A stretch of DNA of 64,000 bases from Streptomyces avicenniae (GCF_000719135.1 NZ_JOEK01000017.1:62001-126000), one strand, 5' to 3'. Shown: positions 45,335 to 54,653, counted from the stretch's first letter. A program made the numbers and translations. The notes: generated by a model not told the origin, from the letters alone.

Positions 45335-46288
45335 GTGCCGAGTTTCGAGCTTCTGAGCGCCGCGGACGTGCGGCTCATGCAGGGTCTGGCGCAACGTGTC
45401 GTCGCCACCCGGCCTGACCTGGTGAACAGCGACGCGGCGTTCGGGGAGTTGGCCTGGAACTGGGGCCGGGGGCACGCGAGCGACGGCGGGGGCTGGCCGC
45501 GTCGGCTGTGGTTCTCCGGCGGCGACCTGGTGGCGTGGGGCTGGGCCCAACTCCCGCGCCGGGTGAGGCGGAACGACGGGTCGGTGAGGGACGTCACCGA
45601 TGCCTACCTGGCGTATCAGGTCCATCCCGACCACGCCGGGCTGGTGGACGAGGTGATCGCCTGGTACGACGCCACGGCGCCGGGCGTCGAACGTACGGTG
45701 CTGCCGAGCGCGGCCGACACGTTCGGCCTCGCGCGGTGGGCGGCGCACGGCTACGTGACCGACCCGGCCTCGCTGGGCGACACCGGGTCCTGGACCCAGC
45801 TCAACGTGCGGGACCTCGCCGACGTCGAACTACCGGCGCTGGAAGCCGGGTTCAGGTTCCGCACCGCCGACGAGGCGGGGCCGGAGGCCGCCGTCCTGGC
45901 GCACCTCAACGCGTGGGCTCCGTCGGCGTACACGGCCGAGAGCTACGAGGGCGTGCGGCAGACGGCGGGGTACCGGGGCGACCTCCACGTCCTGGTGGAG
46001 GCGCCGGACGGGACGATGGCGGCCTCGACCGTCATGTGGCTGGACAAGGCGAACAGGACCGTCGGGTTCGAGCCGGTCGGAACGCACCCGGGCCACCGCC
46101 GCCGGGGCCTGGGCCGGGCGATGCTGCTGCACGGGATGCACCTGGCACGGGCGGCCGGTGCCACCCACGCGACGGTCGCCTGCCTGGGCGCCCCGGGCCA
46201 CCCGGCGGCGCGCGGGCTGTACTACGGTGTCGGCTTCCGCATGTTCACGCGCGACGCCCCACTCATCAAAACCGCACCCACGCGCTGA
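45335..46288 (+). CDS. GNAT acetyltransferase, tandem-domain
   Basis: This 317-residue protein has two GNAT folds. The second (about 170-315) has the acetyl-CoA loop HPGHRRRGLGRAML and the final RGLYYGVGFRMF, while the first (about 1-160) is degenerate. Such tandem enzymes often act on small amines or antibiotics such as mycothiol precursors or aminoglycosides; nothing fixes the substrate here. It starts at GTG 45335. Directly after it comes a lone type I-E-like repeat. Confidence 0.8.
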   Translation: MPSFELLSAADVRLMQGLAQRVVATRPDLVNSDAAFGELAWNWGRGHASDGGGWPRRLWFSGGDLVAWGWAQLPRRVRRNDGSVRDVTDAYLAYQVHPDHAGLVDEVIAWYDATAPGVERTVLPSAADTFGLARWAAHGYVTDPASLGDTGSWTQLNVRDLADVELPALEAGFRFRTADEAGPEAAVLAHLNAWAPSAYTAESYEGVRQTAGYRGDLHVLVEAPDGTMAASTVMWLDKANRTVGFEPVGTHPGHRRRGLGRAMLLHGMHLARAAGATHATVACLGAPGHPAARGLYYGVGFRMFTRDAPLIKTAPTR

Positions 46289-46307
46289 GCACGCCGCCCG
46301 GCCACGC

Positions 46308-46335
46308 GGAACAGCCCCGAGTGTGCCGGGGGAAG
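46308..46335 (-). CRISPR. Lone relic of the 28-bp (type I-E-like) repeat
   Basis: GGAACAGCCCCGAGTGTGCC begins a 28-bp match to the family-B repeat found at 46963-55176, with a few changes. There is no neighbouring repeat at about 60 bp and no leader, so it is a decayed single unit. Confidence 0.55.
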
Positions 46336-46384
46336 CGGGTCACCATGCTGTTCGGCTGGTCGCTGAATGCGGACTCTGTGCCGG

Positions 46385-46846
46385 TCACCCACCCGGCCCG
46401 GTCGCTGGGTCGCGTGACCACTCCTCGCGCGGACGCATTCTCGCGAGGATTCCCTCAGCTTCGTCACGGACGCCCTCGTCATCATCCGCCGTCAACTCTC
46501 GCAGCTGCCTGATCAGCCGATCCGCCCCCTCGGTCGTCATCCAGTCGGGGTCGGAGTCGAGAGCGGCGCTCAGTTGGTCCGCTGTGTCGAAGCTGGCGGC
46601 TCGACTTCTCGCCAACAGCACGTGTCGCAGGCCGACGGAGTCACTGCGGGTGAGCAACGCCTCAGCGGTGGCCTGGGTCACCCCGGTGTCCAAGGCATCC
46701 AGAAGGAGGCGACTCAGAATGTCTGCCACTTCGCCGATCTTGGCCGATGCCGCGAGCTGTCGGCCAGCAGCGGCGCGAAGAGTCCACACCGGCGAATCCG
46801 CGTTCATGATCGCTGTGCTCAGGTCTCGATCATCGAAGGTCCCCAT
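46385..46846 (-). CDS. Hypothetical helical protein (HEAT-like)
   Basis: This 153-residue acidic, helical protein has Ala-rich repeats reminiscent of HEAT units (PVWTLRAAAGRQLAASAKIG, RDEAEGILARMRPREEW). No motif or enzyme residue is recognised. The start ATG 46846 was chosen at MGTFDDRDLS; the open frame continues upstream. It stands alone between the relic repeat and mini-array B1. Confidence 0.5.
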   Translation of the reverse strand: MGTFDDRDLSTAIMNADSPVWTLRAAAGRQLAASAKIGEVADILSRLLLDALDTGVTQATAEALLTRSDSVGLRHVLLARSRAASFDTADQLSAALDSDPDWMTTEGADRLIRQLRELTADDDEGVRDEAEGILARMRPREEWSRDPATGPGG

Positions 46847-46962
46847 GGCCCCAACTTGCCAGTGAACGGTACGACTTTGCGCGCTGGTGCTCTCCACCAG
46901 GCGTAACAACAGAACTACAGGAATGGACGGTTGAAAGCCTCAAGGAACCCTCTCGCCTCTCG

Positions 46963-47050
46963 GGAACAGCCCCGCGTCTGCGGGGAGGAGGGGGGCGCAG
47001 GGCCCGCAGGAGGAGGGAGTAGGGGACAGCCCCGCGTGTGCGGGGAGGAG
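46963..47050 (-). CRISPR. CRISPR mini-array B1: two 28-bp repeats, one 32-bp spacer
   Basis: Repeats are at 46963-46990 and 47023-47050, with a 32-bp spacer. The plus-strand repeat has ACAGCCCCGCG and TGCGGGGAGGAG with a GC stem, so the minus strand reads like a Streptomyces type I-E repeat (CTCCTCCCCGCACACG...). The conserved leader follows at 47051. Confidence 0.8.
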
Positions 47051-47126
47051 AGCAAGTGACCTGGGGGTTTATCGGGGGGCGGTGGTGATTTTGCTCAACT
47101 TTACCCGCGCCGACTCCGACGTCCCG
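47051..47126 (-). promoter_or_regulatory. Leader of mini-array B1; rest of gap to 47314 empty
   Basis: AGCAAGTGACCTG, then GGGTTTATCGG, GTGGTGATTTT and ACTTTACC..CGCCGACTCC, are shared in order with the flank of array B3 (55177-55252). This T-rich stretch next to the repeat is typical of I-E leaders. From 47127 to the APH gene at 47315 I see no supported gene. Confidence 0.7.
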
Positions 47127-47314
47127 AAGGCCATGGGCGGAAGGGGGGTGCAAGGACCGCCCCCTGGCTGTCGTCCGTAGCTGTCTGGAACGTGCCGTCC
47201 CTGCATAGCCGATGTCCTTTCAGCGTCCGCACCTCACAGGTCCCCCACGGAGCTTCTGGATGGGCAGAGACCGGCTCTGGGCTGGAACGCATTCGTCGTA
47301 GGGCCCGCAGTGCG

Positions 47315-48058
47315 TCACATCCGGGATCTCAGTACATCGACCTCGCAGCCCGGCCCGAACGGGTCGAAGCCGTGCTCGACCAGCCAGCGAATCACCAGCA
47401 GGCTGCGCAACGACCACCAGGCGCGAATCACGTCGAGATCAACGTCCGTGCCATAGCCAGCGAGGACATCGCCCAAGCGCTCCTCGTGCCCGAGCGTCAG
47501 GATGGCCAGGTCGAACAGGGCATCACCCGGGCCCGCCTCGGACCAGTCGATGACGCCTATGACCTGGTCATCCTCAACGAACACGTGAGTGATCTGGAGG
47601 TCTCCGTGCGTGAACACCGGAGTCCACGGCCGGAGCGCGGCCTCGGCGACCTGGCGGTTGCGGGTGACCAGGTCGGCGGGCAGGACGCCGTTCGCCACGA
47701 GCCACTTGCACTCGCCGTCCAGTTCCGCCGCCAACTCGTCGGGTCCCTTCCCCCGGCTGGGCCAAGGCGGCAGCGGCGCGTCGTGCAGCTTCCGGACGGC
47801 GGCGCCTGCCGCGGCCCACGCCGCCGGGGACGCGGTTGACGGCTCGCCGAGGCGGCCAAGTGCCGTCCCGGGGACTTCGGCGATCGCGAGCACGGACGGC
47901 TTGTGCCACAGGACCTCGGGGGTCGGAACCGGCGCCAGGGCCATCGCTTGGACCTCGGCGTCGATGCGCGCCTGATCGGCGTCCACCTTCAGGAACATCC
48001 CACCGACGCGCAGGGTCGTGCGCTCGGAATGGGCGACGACAACTTCGACCTCATCCAT
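47315..48058 (-). CDS. Aminoglycoside phosphotransferase-family kinase
   Basis: This 247-residue kinase-fold protein has the catalytic loop VFTHGDLQITHVFVEDD and the metal-binding DWSEAGPGDALFDLA. In classical APH the loop is HGDLxxxN; here His replaces the Asn, as in a group of actinobacterial relatives. An N-lobe Lys in FLKVDAD and IAEVPGTALG are visible. Substrate (aminoglycoside, macrolide or a sugar/choline) is not predictable. It lies between mini-arrays B1 and B2. Confidence 0.83.
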   Translation of the reverse strand: MDEVEVVVAHSERTTLRVGGMFLKVDADQARIDAEVQAMALAPVPTPEVLWHKPSVLAIAEVPGTALGRLGEPSTASPAAWAAAGAAVRKLHDAPLPPWPSRGKGPDELAAELDGECKWLVANGVLPADLVTRNRQVAEAALRPWTPVFTHGDLQITHVFVEDDQVIGVIDWSEAGPGDALFDLAILTLGHEERLGDVLAGYGTDVDLDVIRAWWSLRSLLVIRWLVEHGFDPFGPGCEVDVLRSRM

Positions 48059-48257
48059 GGGCGACCAGTATCCCGGTGCGAGTCGCCCACGTCGCCGGGT
48101 ATTTGACGTGCGACTACGCCCCCGATCGCGCCCGATTCACGTCGGCCTCGTGCACGGCACGGCCCACTGGCCAGGCCAGGGCAACCTGCTCGGGAAGGCA
48201 CGGGGCCAGTGGGTGAGCGTCCGTACGTCGAGTGCCGGAAGTGTCACGTGGATGCCC

Positions 48258-48346
48258 GGAATAGCCCCACATGTGCAGGGAGGAGACCTGGCTTATACCC
48301 GGCGTACAGGCCGCCTCAGGAACAGCCCCGCGTGTGCGGGGAGGAG
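48258..48346 (-). CRISPR. CRISPR mini-array B2: two 28-bp repeats, one 33-bp spacer
   Basis: A degenerate repeat (48258-48285, GGAATAGCCCCACATGTGCA..) and an intact one (48319-48346) enclose a 33-bp spacer. The leader start AGCGAGTGACCTGCGGGTTT follows at 48347 and matches the other family-B leaders for about 38 bp, after which the sequence differs. The rest of the 48059-48514 gap holds no supported gene. Confidence 0.78.
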
Positions 48347-48514
48347 AGCGAGTGACCTGCGGGTTTATCGGTGGCCGGTGGTGCCGTTGGCCCTTCGTCA
48401 TCTGCACCATAACCCCGTCCCGTGTCCATCGGCAGAAGACAGCGCGCGCGGCGAGGGCGGGTCAGTTGCAGTTCGCAGCTCCTCCGTTCAGCAGCAGCCT
48501 GGCAGGATCGGGGC

Positions 48515-49132
48515 ATGGGTGACTTGCCTTTCGATGCCGTCCTCTGCGACTTCGACGGCGTGCTGCGCCTGTGGGATTTTGGCGACATGGCCGCGCTCGA
48601 CCGTGCGGCAGGAGTACCCGAAGGGACGCTGGCCGCCGCGGCGTTCGCCCCTGATCTGCTGAGTGCGGCGGTCACCGGGGCGATCAGTGACGCCCAGTGG
48701 CGCGCCCAGGTGGCGTCGGATCTCGCCGGGCCCTGCGGGTCGGCCGACCGTGCCCGCGAACTCGTCGGCAACTGGAGCGTCTTGACCGGCCGCCTCGACC
48801 GCGACGTGCTGGGCCTCCTGGCCGAGGTCCGCACCCGGGTGCCCGTGGCCCTGGTGTCCAACGCCACCACGCGGCTGGAGGACGATCTCGCCGCGCTCGG
48901 CCTGACCAACGCGTTCGACGCGGTGGTCAACACCGCCCGCCTCGGATTCGCCAAGCCGGACCCGCGCGTTTTCGAGGCCGCGGCCCGGCGGGTGGGCGCG
49001 GCCTCGCGCAGGTGCCTGTTCATCGACGACACCCTCGGCCATGTCACGGCCGCCCGCGCCGCCGGACTGACCGGCCATCACTACCGCCGCGCCGACGAGT
49101 TGCGGAGCTTCACCGCCCCGCTGCTGGCCTGA
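48515..49132 (+). CDS. HAD-family hydrolase (phosphatase/haloacid dehalogenase type)
   Basis: This 205-residue protein has motif I VLCDFDGVLRLWD (DxD), motif II ALVSNAT, the Lys of motif III in RLGFAKPDPRVFE, and motif IV CLFIDDTLGHV. It probably dephosphorylates a small sugar phosphate or nucleotide. ATG 48515 follows AGGATCGGG. Confidence 0.86.
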   Translation: MGDLPFDAVLCDFDGVLRLWDFGDMAALDRAAGVPEGTLAAAAFAPDLLSAAVTGAISDAQWRAQVASDLAGPCGSADRARELVGNWSVLTGRLDRDVLGLLAEVRTRVPVALVSNATTRLEDDLAALGLTNAFDAVVNTARLGFAKPDPRVFEAAARRVGAASRRCLFIDDTLGHVTAARAAGLTGHHYRRADELRSFTAPLLA

Positions 49133-49167
49133 TCCGCCGAAGCGAAGCTCCGTCCGGCGCCGACTGG

Positions 49168-49845
49168 TCAGCCGGGCGCGGCAGTTGGGTCGGTGATCCG
49201 GTACCCCACGCCGGGTGTCGTGGCGATGATCGGAGGATCGCCGAGTTTGCGGCGCAGGCGGCTGATGGTGACCGTCACGGTGTTGGTGAACGGGTCGGCG
49301 TGCTCGTCCCAGACCTGTTCGAGGAGGTCTTCCGCGCTGAGGAAGGCGGGGCTCGCGTGCAGGAGCGCTTCGAGCACCGCGAACTCCTTGACGGAGAGGT
49401 CGAGAGGGCGGCCGTCACGGCTGACGGTGCGGCGTACGGAGTCGAGTTCGATGCCCGCCGCGCGCAGGACGCGGGACCGTGCGGCGGGGCGGCGGCGGGC
49501 CAAGGCGCGGACGCGCAGGACGAGTTCGGGGAAGTGGAAGGGCTTGGCGAGGTAGTCGTCGGCGCCCAGGGTCAGGCCGCTGACGCGGTCGCCGGGTGAG
49601 ACGGCGGCGGTCAGCATCAGGACCGTCGCACGGCCGTCCCGCTCGGTGATCATCTGGCAGAGGGTGTCGCCGTGGATGCCCGGCAGGTCGCGGTCGAGGA
49701 CGACGACGTCGTACGCGGTGACGTCCAGCTTGGCCGCCGCGTCGAGCCCGTCGTGGGCCACGTCCACGGCCATGCCCTGGTCCCGCAGGCCCTCGGCGAT
49801 GACCTCGGCGAGAGGGCGGGCGTCCTCGACCACCAGGATTCTCAA
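49168..49845 (-). CDS. OmpR-family response regulator
   Basis: This 225-residue protein has a receiver domain (1-120, phospho-Asp in VVVLDRDLPG, Lys in YLAKPFHFPEL) and a winged helix (130-220, LSVKEFAVLEALL, ISRLRRKLGD). The start overlaps the stop of the upstream kinase gene (ATGA), so the order is kinase first. It probably controls the divergent ABC exporter. Confidence 0.92.
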   Translation of the reverse strand: MRILVVEDARPLAEVIAEGLRDQGMAVDVAHDGLDAAAKLDVTAYDVVVLDRDLPGIHGDTLCQMITERDGRATVLMLTAAVSPGDRVSGLTLGADDYLAKPFHFPELVLRVRALARRRPAARSRVLRAAGIELDSVRRTVSRDGRPLDLSVKEFAVLEALLHASPAFLSAEDLLEQVWDEHADPFTNTVTVTISRLRRKLGDPPIIATTPGVGYRITDPTAAPG

Positions 49846-51068
49846 CGCGCCACGCCCTCCCCCGTGTCGGCGGTACGGGGAAGGGTGACGGTGACGCGCA
49901 GGCCGCCGTCGGGGCGTGCGTACAGGTCAAGGGTGCCGTCGTGGGCCTGGGTGACGGCCGCGACGATGGAGAGGCCGAGGCCGCTTCCCCGGCCGCCGCC
50001 GGTCCGGTCGGCGCCGAGGCGGCGGAAGGGCTGGGCGAGGTCCGCCACCCGCCGCCGGTCGAGGATCGGCCCGCCGGACTCGACGACGAGGGACACGCCC
50101 GCGTCGTCCCCCTCGGCCCGTACCGCGACGCTGATCCAGCCCCCGGGGACGTTGTGCACGATCGCGTTGTCCACCACGTTGTCGGCGACGCGGCGCAGCA
50201 GCGTCCGGCTGCCCCACACCCACGCGCGGTCGTCGATCCGGTCCTCGCGCACGGTCAGGCCCTTGGCCGCGATGTCCTCGGCCCGTCCGGTGAGGGCGGT
50301 GAGCGCGAGGGGGCCGAGGGCGAGGCGCGCGGAGTCGGTGAACTCGGCGTGCCGGGTGCGGGCCAGGACGAGGAAGCCCTCCAACAGGTGGTCCACCTGG
50401 TCGAGTTCGGCGCGTATCCGGGTGGCCAGCGTGGCGGTGGCCTCGGGGATCGGGCCTGGCTTGGCGAGGGCCACGTCCAGGGAGGCCCGCATGGTGGTGA
50501 GCGGGGTGCGCAGTTCGTGGGAGGCGTTGGCGACGAAGAGGCGCTGGGCGTCGAAGGAGTTCTCCAGGCGGCCGAGGAGGTCGTCGATGGTGTCGGCGAG
50601 GTCCTTCACCTCGTCGCCGGGGCCGTCGATGGCCAGGCGTTCGTGCAGGTTGTCGGCGGTGATCCGGCGGGTGGCCGCCGTCATCACGCGCAGCGGGCGC
50701 AGGACACGACCGGCGACGAACCAGCCGAGGCCGACCGAGGTCACCCCCATGACGCCGAGCGCGACGGCGGAGCCGATCAGGATCTGCCGGGACTGGAGGT
50801 CGTGCGCCTGGGCCAGCTGTTGCTCCAGCTGGTCGATGCGGCCCTGGGCCAGTGCCGCCGTGGCCGGGCGGCCGAGGCCGCTGCCCGGCGCGGCCTCGCT
50901 GTCGCTCGACGCGCCGGACGCCACCACGGCGGCGACGACGAGCAACGCCGTTCCCGACAGCAGGAAGAGGGCGACGTACAGGGCGGTGAAGCGGGCGCGG
51001 GCGGTGCCGTGGCGCAGTGCGAGCCGGGCGGTCAGGCCCGTGAGCTGTCGGGGCGGTCCCCACGTCAT
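49842..51068 (-). CDS. Sensor histidine kinase
   Basis: The protein has 408 residues. TM1 is about 26-50, a short extracellular loop carries DQLEQQLAQAHDLQ-like sequence, and TM2 is about 97-118. A HAMP domain (RVLRPLRVMTAATRRITADNL), the H-box FVANASHELRTPLTTM, an N-box DNVVDNAIVHN and a G-box GRGSGLGLSIV follow. It presumably senses an extracytoplasmic drug or peptide, given the divergent ABC exporter 116 bp away, and phosphorylates the coupled response regulator. Confidence 0.92.
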   Translation of the reverse strand: MTWGPPRQLTGLTARLALRHGTARARFTALYVALFLLSGTALLVVAAVVASGASSDSEAAPGSGLGRPATAALAQGRIDQLEQQLAQAHDLQSRQILIGSAVALGVMGVTSVGLGWFVAGRVLRPLRVMTAATRRITADNLHERLAIDGPGDEVKDLADTIDDLLGRLENSFDAQRLFVANASHELRTPLTTMRASLDVALAKPGPIPEATATLATRIRAELDQVDHLLEGFLVLARTRHAEFTDSARLALGPLALTALTGRAEDIAAKGLTVREDRIDDRAWVWGSRTLLRRVADNVVDNAIVHNVPGGWISVAVRAEGDDAGVSLVVESGGPILDRRRVADLAQPFRRLGADRTGGGRGSGLGLSIVAAVTQAHDGTLDLYARPDGGLRVTVTLPRTADTGEGVAR

Positions 51069-51184
51069 ACGCCTGCTCCCGTCTCGCGGCCGAGGTCCGT
51101 GCCCAGGCTAGGCGGGGGCGCCTAACAGCGAGGTGACAGCGCGCGTTCGGCCCCTGTAACCGGTGCGCCCGCAGGGTGGGGCCC

Positions 51185-52153
51185 ATGAGTGAGGAGAGCG
51201 CCGACGACGGCGGCTACGCCACGAGGGCGACGATCGAGGTCATCGGTCTGCGCAAACGCTTCGGGTCACAAGTGGCCCTGGACGGGATGACGTTCGCCGT
51301 GCGCCCGGGACGGGTGACGGGCTTCGTGGGCCCGAACGGCGCCGGGAAGTCCACCACCATGCGCGTGATCCTGGGCCTGGACGCGGCGGAGGAAGGAGAG
51401 GCGCTGGTCGGCGGGGTGCCGTACCGGGGCCTGCGTCGCCCGCTGCGGCACCTGGGGGCGCTGCTCGACGCGTCCGCGCTGCAACCCGGCCGCACCGCCC
51501 GCAACCACCTGCTGTGGCTGGCCCGTTCGCAAGGGCTGCCCGCCGGGCGGGTGGACGAGGTCGTCGAGCTGGCGGGTCTCGGCCCGGCGGCCCGGCGCAA
51601 GGCGGGCGGCTTCTCGCTGGGCATGCGCCAGCGCCTGGGGATCGCGGCGGCGCTGCTCGGGGACCCGCCGGTGGTCATGCTGGACGAGCCGTTCAACGGG
51701 CTGGACCCCGACGGCATCGTGTGGATGCGCGGCGTGCTGGCCACGCTCGCGCGGCAGGGCAGGGCCGTCCTCGTCTCCAGCCACCTGATGGGCGAACTGG
51801 AGGGCACCGCGGACCATCTCGTGGTGATCGGACGCGGCCGGGTCGTCGCGGACACCGGCGTGGCCGAGCTGCTCGCCGCGGCGTCCGGCGGCCGGGTCGT
51901 CCTGCGGACGTCCGCGTCCGCGCAGGCCGCCCGGGTGCTGCGGGACGCGGGCGCCGCCGTGGTCGCCACCGGCCCGGACACGCTCGGCGTCACGGGCCTG
52001 CCTGACGAGCGGATCGTGGCGCTGCTCGCCCGGGACGGGGTGCCGTTCTCGCAGGTGTCCGCGCACCGGGCGACGCTCGAAGAGGCGTACATGGAGCTGA
52101 CCCGGGACGCGGTGGAGTACCGGGGCGTCCCGGCCGGGGAGGTCACCCGATGA
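51185..52153 (+). CDS. ABC transporter ATP-binding protein (drug/peptide export type)
   Basis: The protein has 322 residues. Walker A is GFVGPNGAGKSTTM, signature FSLGMRQRLGIAAALL, Walker B VVMLDEPFNGLDPDG and the H-loop VLVSSHLM. The C-terminal extension (about 225-322) is typical of BcrA/NatA-like proteins. ATG 51185 is used; a GTG at 51176 is possible. It overlaps the permease start by 4 bp. Three-gene exporter, probably induced by the divergent two-component system. Confidence 0.92.
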   Translation: MSEESADDGGYATRATIEVIGLRKRFGSQVALDGMTFAVRPGRVTGFVGPNGAGKSTTMRVILGLDAAEEGEALVGGVPYRGLRRPLRHLGALLDASALQPGRTARNHLLWLARSQGLPAGRVDEVVELAGLGPAARRKAGGFSLGMRQRLGIAAALLGDPPVVMLDEPFNGLDPDGIVWMRGVLATLARQGRAVLVSSHLMGELEGTADHLVVIGRGRVVADTGVAELLAAASGGRVVLRTSASAQAARVLRDAGAAVVATGPDTLGVTGLPDERIVALLARDGVPFSQVSAHRATLEEAYMELTRDAVEYRGVPAGEVTR

Positions 52154-53712
52154 CGACCGACCTCACCCCCCGTCCCCCGGCCACGCGCCGCGCGGGCAGG
52201 GGCGGATTCCTCGCGACGCTGCGCGCCGAGTGGACGAAGTTCCGTACGGTACGGGGCTGGGTCCTCGCCGTGGCTGCGGCGGTCCTGGTGACGATCGCGG
52301 TGGGCCTGCTCGGCACGGCCGCGCCTGGCCCGGGCGGCCCTGGCACCGGCCCCGTCGCGTACCCGAAGGGCCCCGGCGGGGAGGCCGTCAACGACAACTT
52401 CTACCTCGTCCACAAGGAGCTGACGGGCGACGGCGGCCTCACCGTCGCGCTGCGGTCCCTGACCGGCGTGGCCGACACCGGCATCGGCGAGGCGCCGACC
52501 GAAGGCGCCCAGCCCTGGGCGAAGGCCGGGATCATCATGAAGGAGAGCCTCACCCAGGGGTCCCCGTACGCGGCGGTGATGGCCACGGGCGGCCACGGGG
52601 TGCGTATGCAGGCCGACTTCACGCGCGACACGGCGGGCCCGTCCGGCGCGGTCGCCGAGGACGCCGCGCGCTGGCTGCGTCTGGTCCGCTCCGGCGACCG
52701 TCTCACCGGCTACGCCTCCGCCGACGGCTCCCGCTGGACCGAGATCGACAGCGTCGAGCTGCCCGGCCTCCCGCGCACCGTGCGGGCCGGGTTCTTCGCG
52801 GCGTCACCGCAGGCGATGCAGGACACCGCGGCGGGCACGGGCTTCGGGCCCGCCGTGGCCACCGGCGTCTTCGGCGCCCCCGACCTCGCGGGCGACTGGT
52901 CGGGGGGCGCGTGGAGCGGCACGCAGGTGGGCGGCGACGCGGGCACGTCCGGCAGCTACTCGGGCACCACCCGGGGCGGCTTCACCCAGGCCGGCGACGG
53001 GTTCACCGTGACCGGGGCCGGGGACATCGCGCCGGTCGTCGGCGGGCCCGTCATGGGCGGCGGCTACTCCGTCGAGAACTTCCTCGTCGGCACGTTCGCG
53101 GGGCTCGTCGTGCTGATCGCCGTGGGCACGGCGTTCATCACCGGCGAGTACCGGACCGGCCTGCTGCGGACGACCGTCACGGCGATCCCGTCACGGGGGC
53201 GGGTGCTCGGCGCCAAGGCCTTGGTGGTCGGGGGCGTCGCGTTCGCCGTCGGCATGGCCGCCGCCGCGATCACTCTGCCCATCGGCGAACGCGGCGCGCT
53301 GGGGAGGGGGTTCCGCGTCTTTCCCGTGACGTCGGCGACCGAACTGCGCGTCGTGGTCGGCACGGGACTGCTCTGCGCGACCGTCGCTGTGCTCGCCCTC
53401 GGCGTCGGGACCCTGCTGCGGCGCAGCGCCACGGCGGTCGCCCTGGTGGTCGCGTCGATCGTGCTGCCGTTCCTGCTCGCCACCTCGGGCGTGCTGCCGC
53501 CTGGCGCCTCGGAGTGGCTGCTGCGGGTGACTCCGGCGGCGGGCTTCGCCGTCCAGCAGACGCTGCCGTACTACGCGCAGGTGCTCAGCGTCTACGAGCC
53601 CGCGACCGGGTACTACCCGCTGGCCCCGTGGGTCGGCTTCTCCGTGCTGCTCGGCTACGCGGCGCTCGCCTTCGGTCTGGCCGTGGTGCGGCTGCGCGGG
53701 AGGGACGTATGA
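52150..53712 (+). CDS. ABC-2 type permease with large inserted extracellular domain
   Basis: This is a 520-residue protein. After the first TM (about 38-58) comes an insert of about 240 residues (about 80-305, NDNFYLVHKELTGDGGLTVA, KAGIIMKESLTQGSPYAAVM, SGDRLTGYASADGSRWTEID). This has the look of a DUF1349/laminin-G-like beta-sandwich that binds glycans. Five more TMs follow from about 310 (VENFLVGTFAGLVVLIAVGT). Ordinary ABC-2 permeases of this size class lack the insert. Its location outside the membrane suggests recognition of a cell-wall polymer or glycosylated substrate. Confidence 0.8.
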   Translation: MTTDLTPRPPATRRAGRGGFLATLRAEWTKFRTVRGWVLAVAAAVLVTIAVGLLGTAAPGPGGPGTGPVAYPKGPGGEAVNDNFYLVHKELTGDGGLTVALRSLTGVADTGIGEAPTEGAQPWAKAGIIMKESLTQGSPYAAVMATGGHGVRMQADFTRDTAGPSGAVAEDAARWLRLVRSGDRLTGYASADGSRWTEIDSVELPGLPRTVRAGFFAASPQAMQDTAAGTGFGPAVATGVFGAPDLAGDWSGGAWSGTQVGGDAGTSGSYSGTTRGGFTQAGDGFTVTGAGDIAPVVGGPVMGGGYSVENFLVGTFAGLVVLIAVGTAFITGEYRTGLLRTTVTAIPSRGRVLGAKALVVGGVAFAVGMAAAAITLPIGERGALGRGFRVFPVTSATELRVVVGTGLLCATVAVLALGVGTLLRRSATAVALVVASIVLPFLLATSGVLPPGASEWLLRVTPAAGFAVQQTLPYYAQVLSVYEPATGYYPLAPWVGFSVLLGYAALAFGLAVVRLRGRDV

Positions 53713-54545
53713 GTCTCCTGAACAGCGCGCGGACGGCGGGCAGGACGGACGGCGCGGGGCGCGGGGGCTTCGTCATGGCCCTGCGCGCGGAGTGGACGAA
53801 GCTGCGCACCGCGGGGGGCGCGGGCTGGCTGTGCCTGCTCGCCGTCGCGCTGACCGTGGGCGTCGGCTGCGGCACGGCCAGGGCCGTGAGGTGCCCGGAC
53901 GCGGGGTGCGGCCAGGACGCCGTCAGGCTCGCCATGACCGGCGTCACGGTCGGGCAGGCGGTCGTCGCCGTCCTCGCGGTGCTGGTCGTCAGCGGCGAGT
54001 ACGGCACCGGGATGATCCGCACGACGCTCACGGCCGTGCCGAACCGGCTCGCCGTCCTCGGCGCCAAGGCGACGGTCGTCACCACGGTCGTCCTGGCCTC
54101 GGGGACGGTCGCCGTGCTGGCTTCCCTCCTCGCCGCCCGCCACATCCTGCCCGGCAACGGATTCACCGAGGCGCACGGCTACGCGCCGCTGTCCCTGGCG
54201 GACGGCCCGACGCTGCGCGCGGCGGTGGGCTCGGTCCTCTACCTCGGGCTGATCGCCGGGCTCGGCCTCGGCGTGGCGACGGCCGTACGGGAGGCGGGGA
54301 CCGCCATCGGGATCGTGCTCGGGCTGCTCTACCTCTTCCCGGTCGTCGGCCAGGTGGTCAACGACCCGGAATGGCAGGACCAGCTCCAGCGGATCGCGCC
54401 GATGACCGCGGGACTCGCGGTGCAGGCCACCGTCGATCTGCCCGGGATGCCCATCGGCCCGTGGGAGGGCCTGGGCGTGCTCGCGGCGTGGACGACGGCC
54501 GCGCTGCTGGTCGGCGGCCTGCTGCTGCGGCGGCGGGACGCGTAG
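53709..54545 (+). CDS. ABC-2 type permease, second subunit
   Basis: This 278-residue protein with about six TMs shares the N-terminal MALRAEWTKLRTAGG opening with the first permease (ATLRAEWTKFRTVRG) but has no inserted domain. GEYGTGMIRTTLTAVPNRLAVLGAK is the shared cytoplasmic loop (compare GEYRTGLLRTTVTAIPSRGR). ATG 53709 overlaps the upstream stop. The two permeases arose by duplication and likely form a heterodimer with the ATPase. Confidence 0.88.
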   Translation: MSLLNSARTAGRTDGAGRGGFVMALRAEWTKLRTAGGAGWLCLLAVALTVGVGCGTARAVRCPDAGCGQDAVRLAMTGVTVGQAVVAVLAVLVVSGEYGTGMIRTTLTAVPNRLAVLGAKATVVTTVVLASGTVAVLASLLAARHILPGNGFTEAHGYAPLSLADGPTLRAAVGSVLYLGLIAGLGLGVATAVREAGTAIGIVLGLLYLFPVVGQVVNDPEWQDQLQRIAPMTAGLAVQATVDLPGMPIGPWEGLGVLAAWTTAALLVGGLLLRRRDA

Positions 54546-54607
54546 CCGCGCGGGCGGCGACTCGTCGGCCGGGACGGACGGGGTGTTTCTACCAACAGGC
54601 AACAACG

Positions 54608-54653
54608 GTCAACGGTGTCAGTCCAGTTGACGGCAGCAGGCCGCCCTTAGGCT
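54608..54653 (+). promoter_or_regulatory. Promoter/operator of the His-rich peptide gene
   Basis: TTGACG (54627-54632) and TAGGCT (54648-54653) are spaced 15 bp. The -35 is covered by one arm of an inverted repeat GTCAAC (54608-54613) / GTTGAC (54626-54631). About 45 bp of leader follows before the ATG. Confidence 0.4.

Noticed and set aside
45202..45417. Short plus-strand ORF before the GNAT gene
   Set aside because: Arg-rich GC shadow without RBS; the GTG at 45335 in another frame begins a full GNAT protein.
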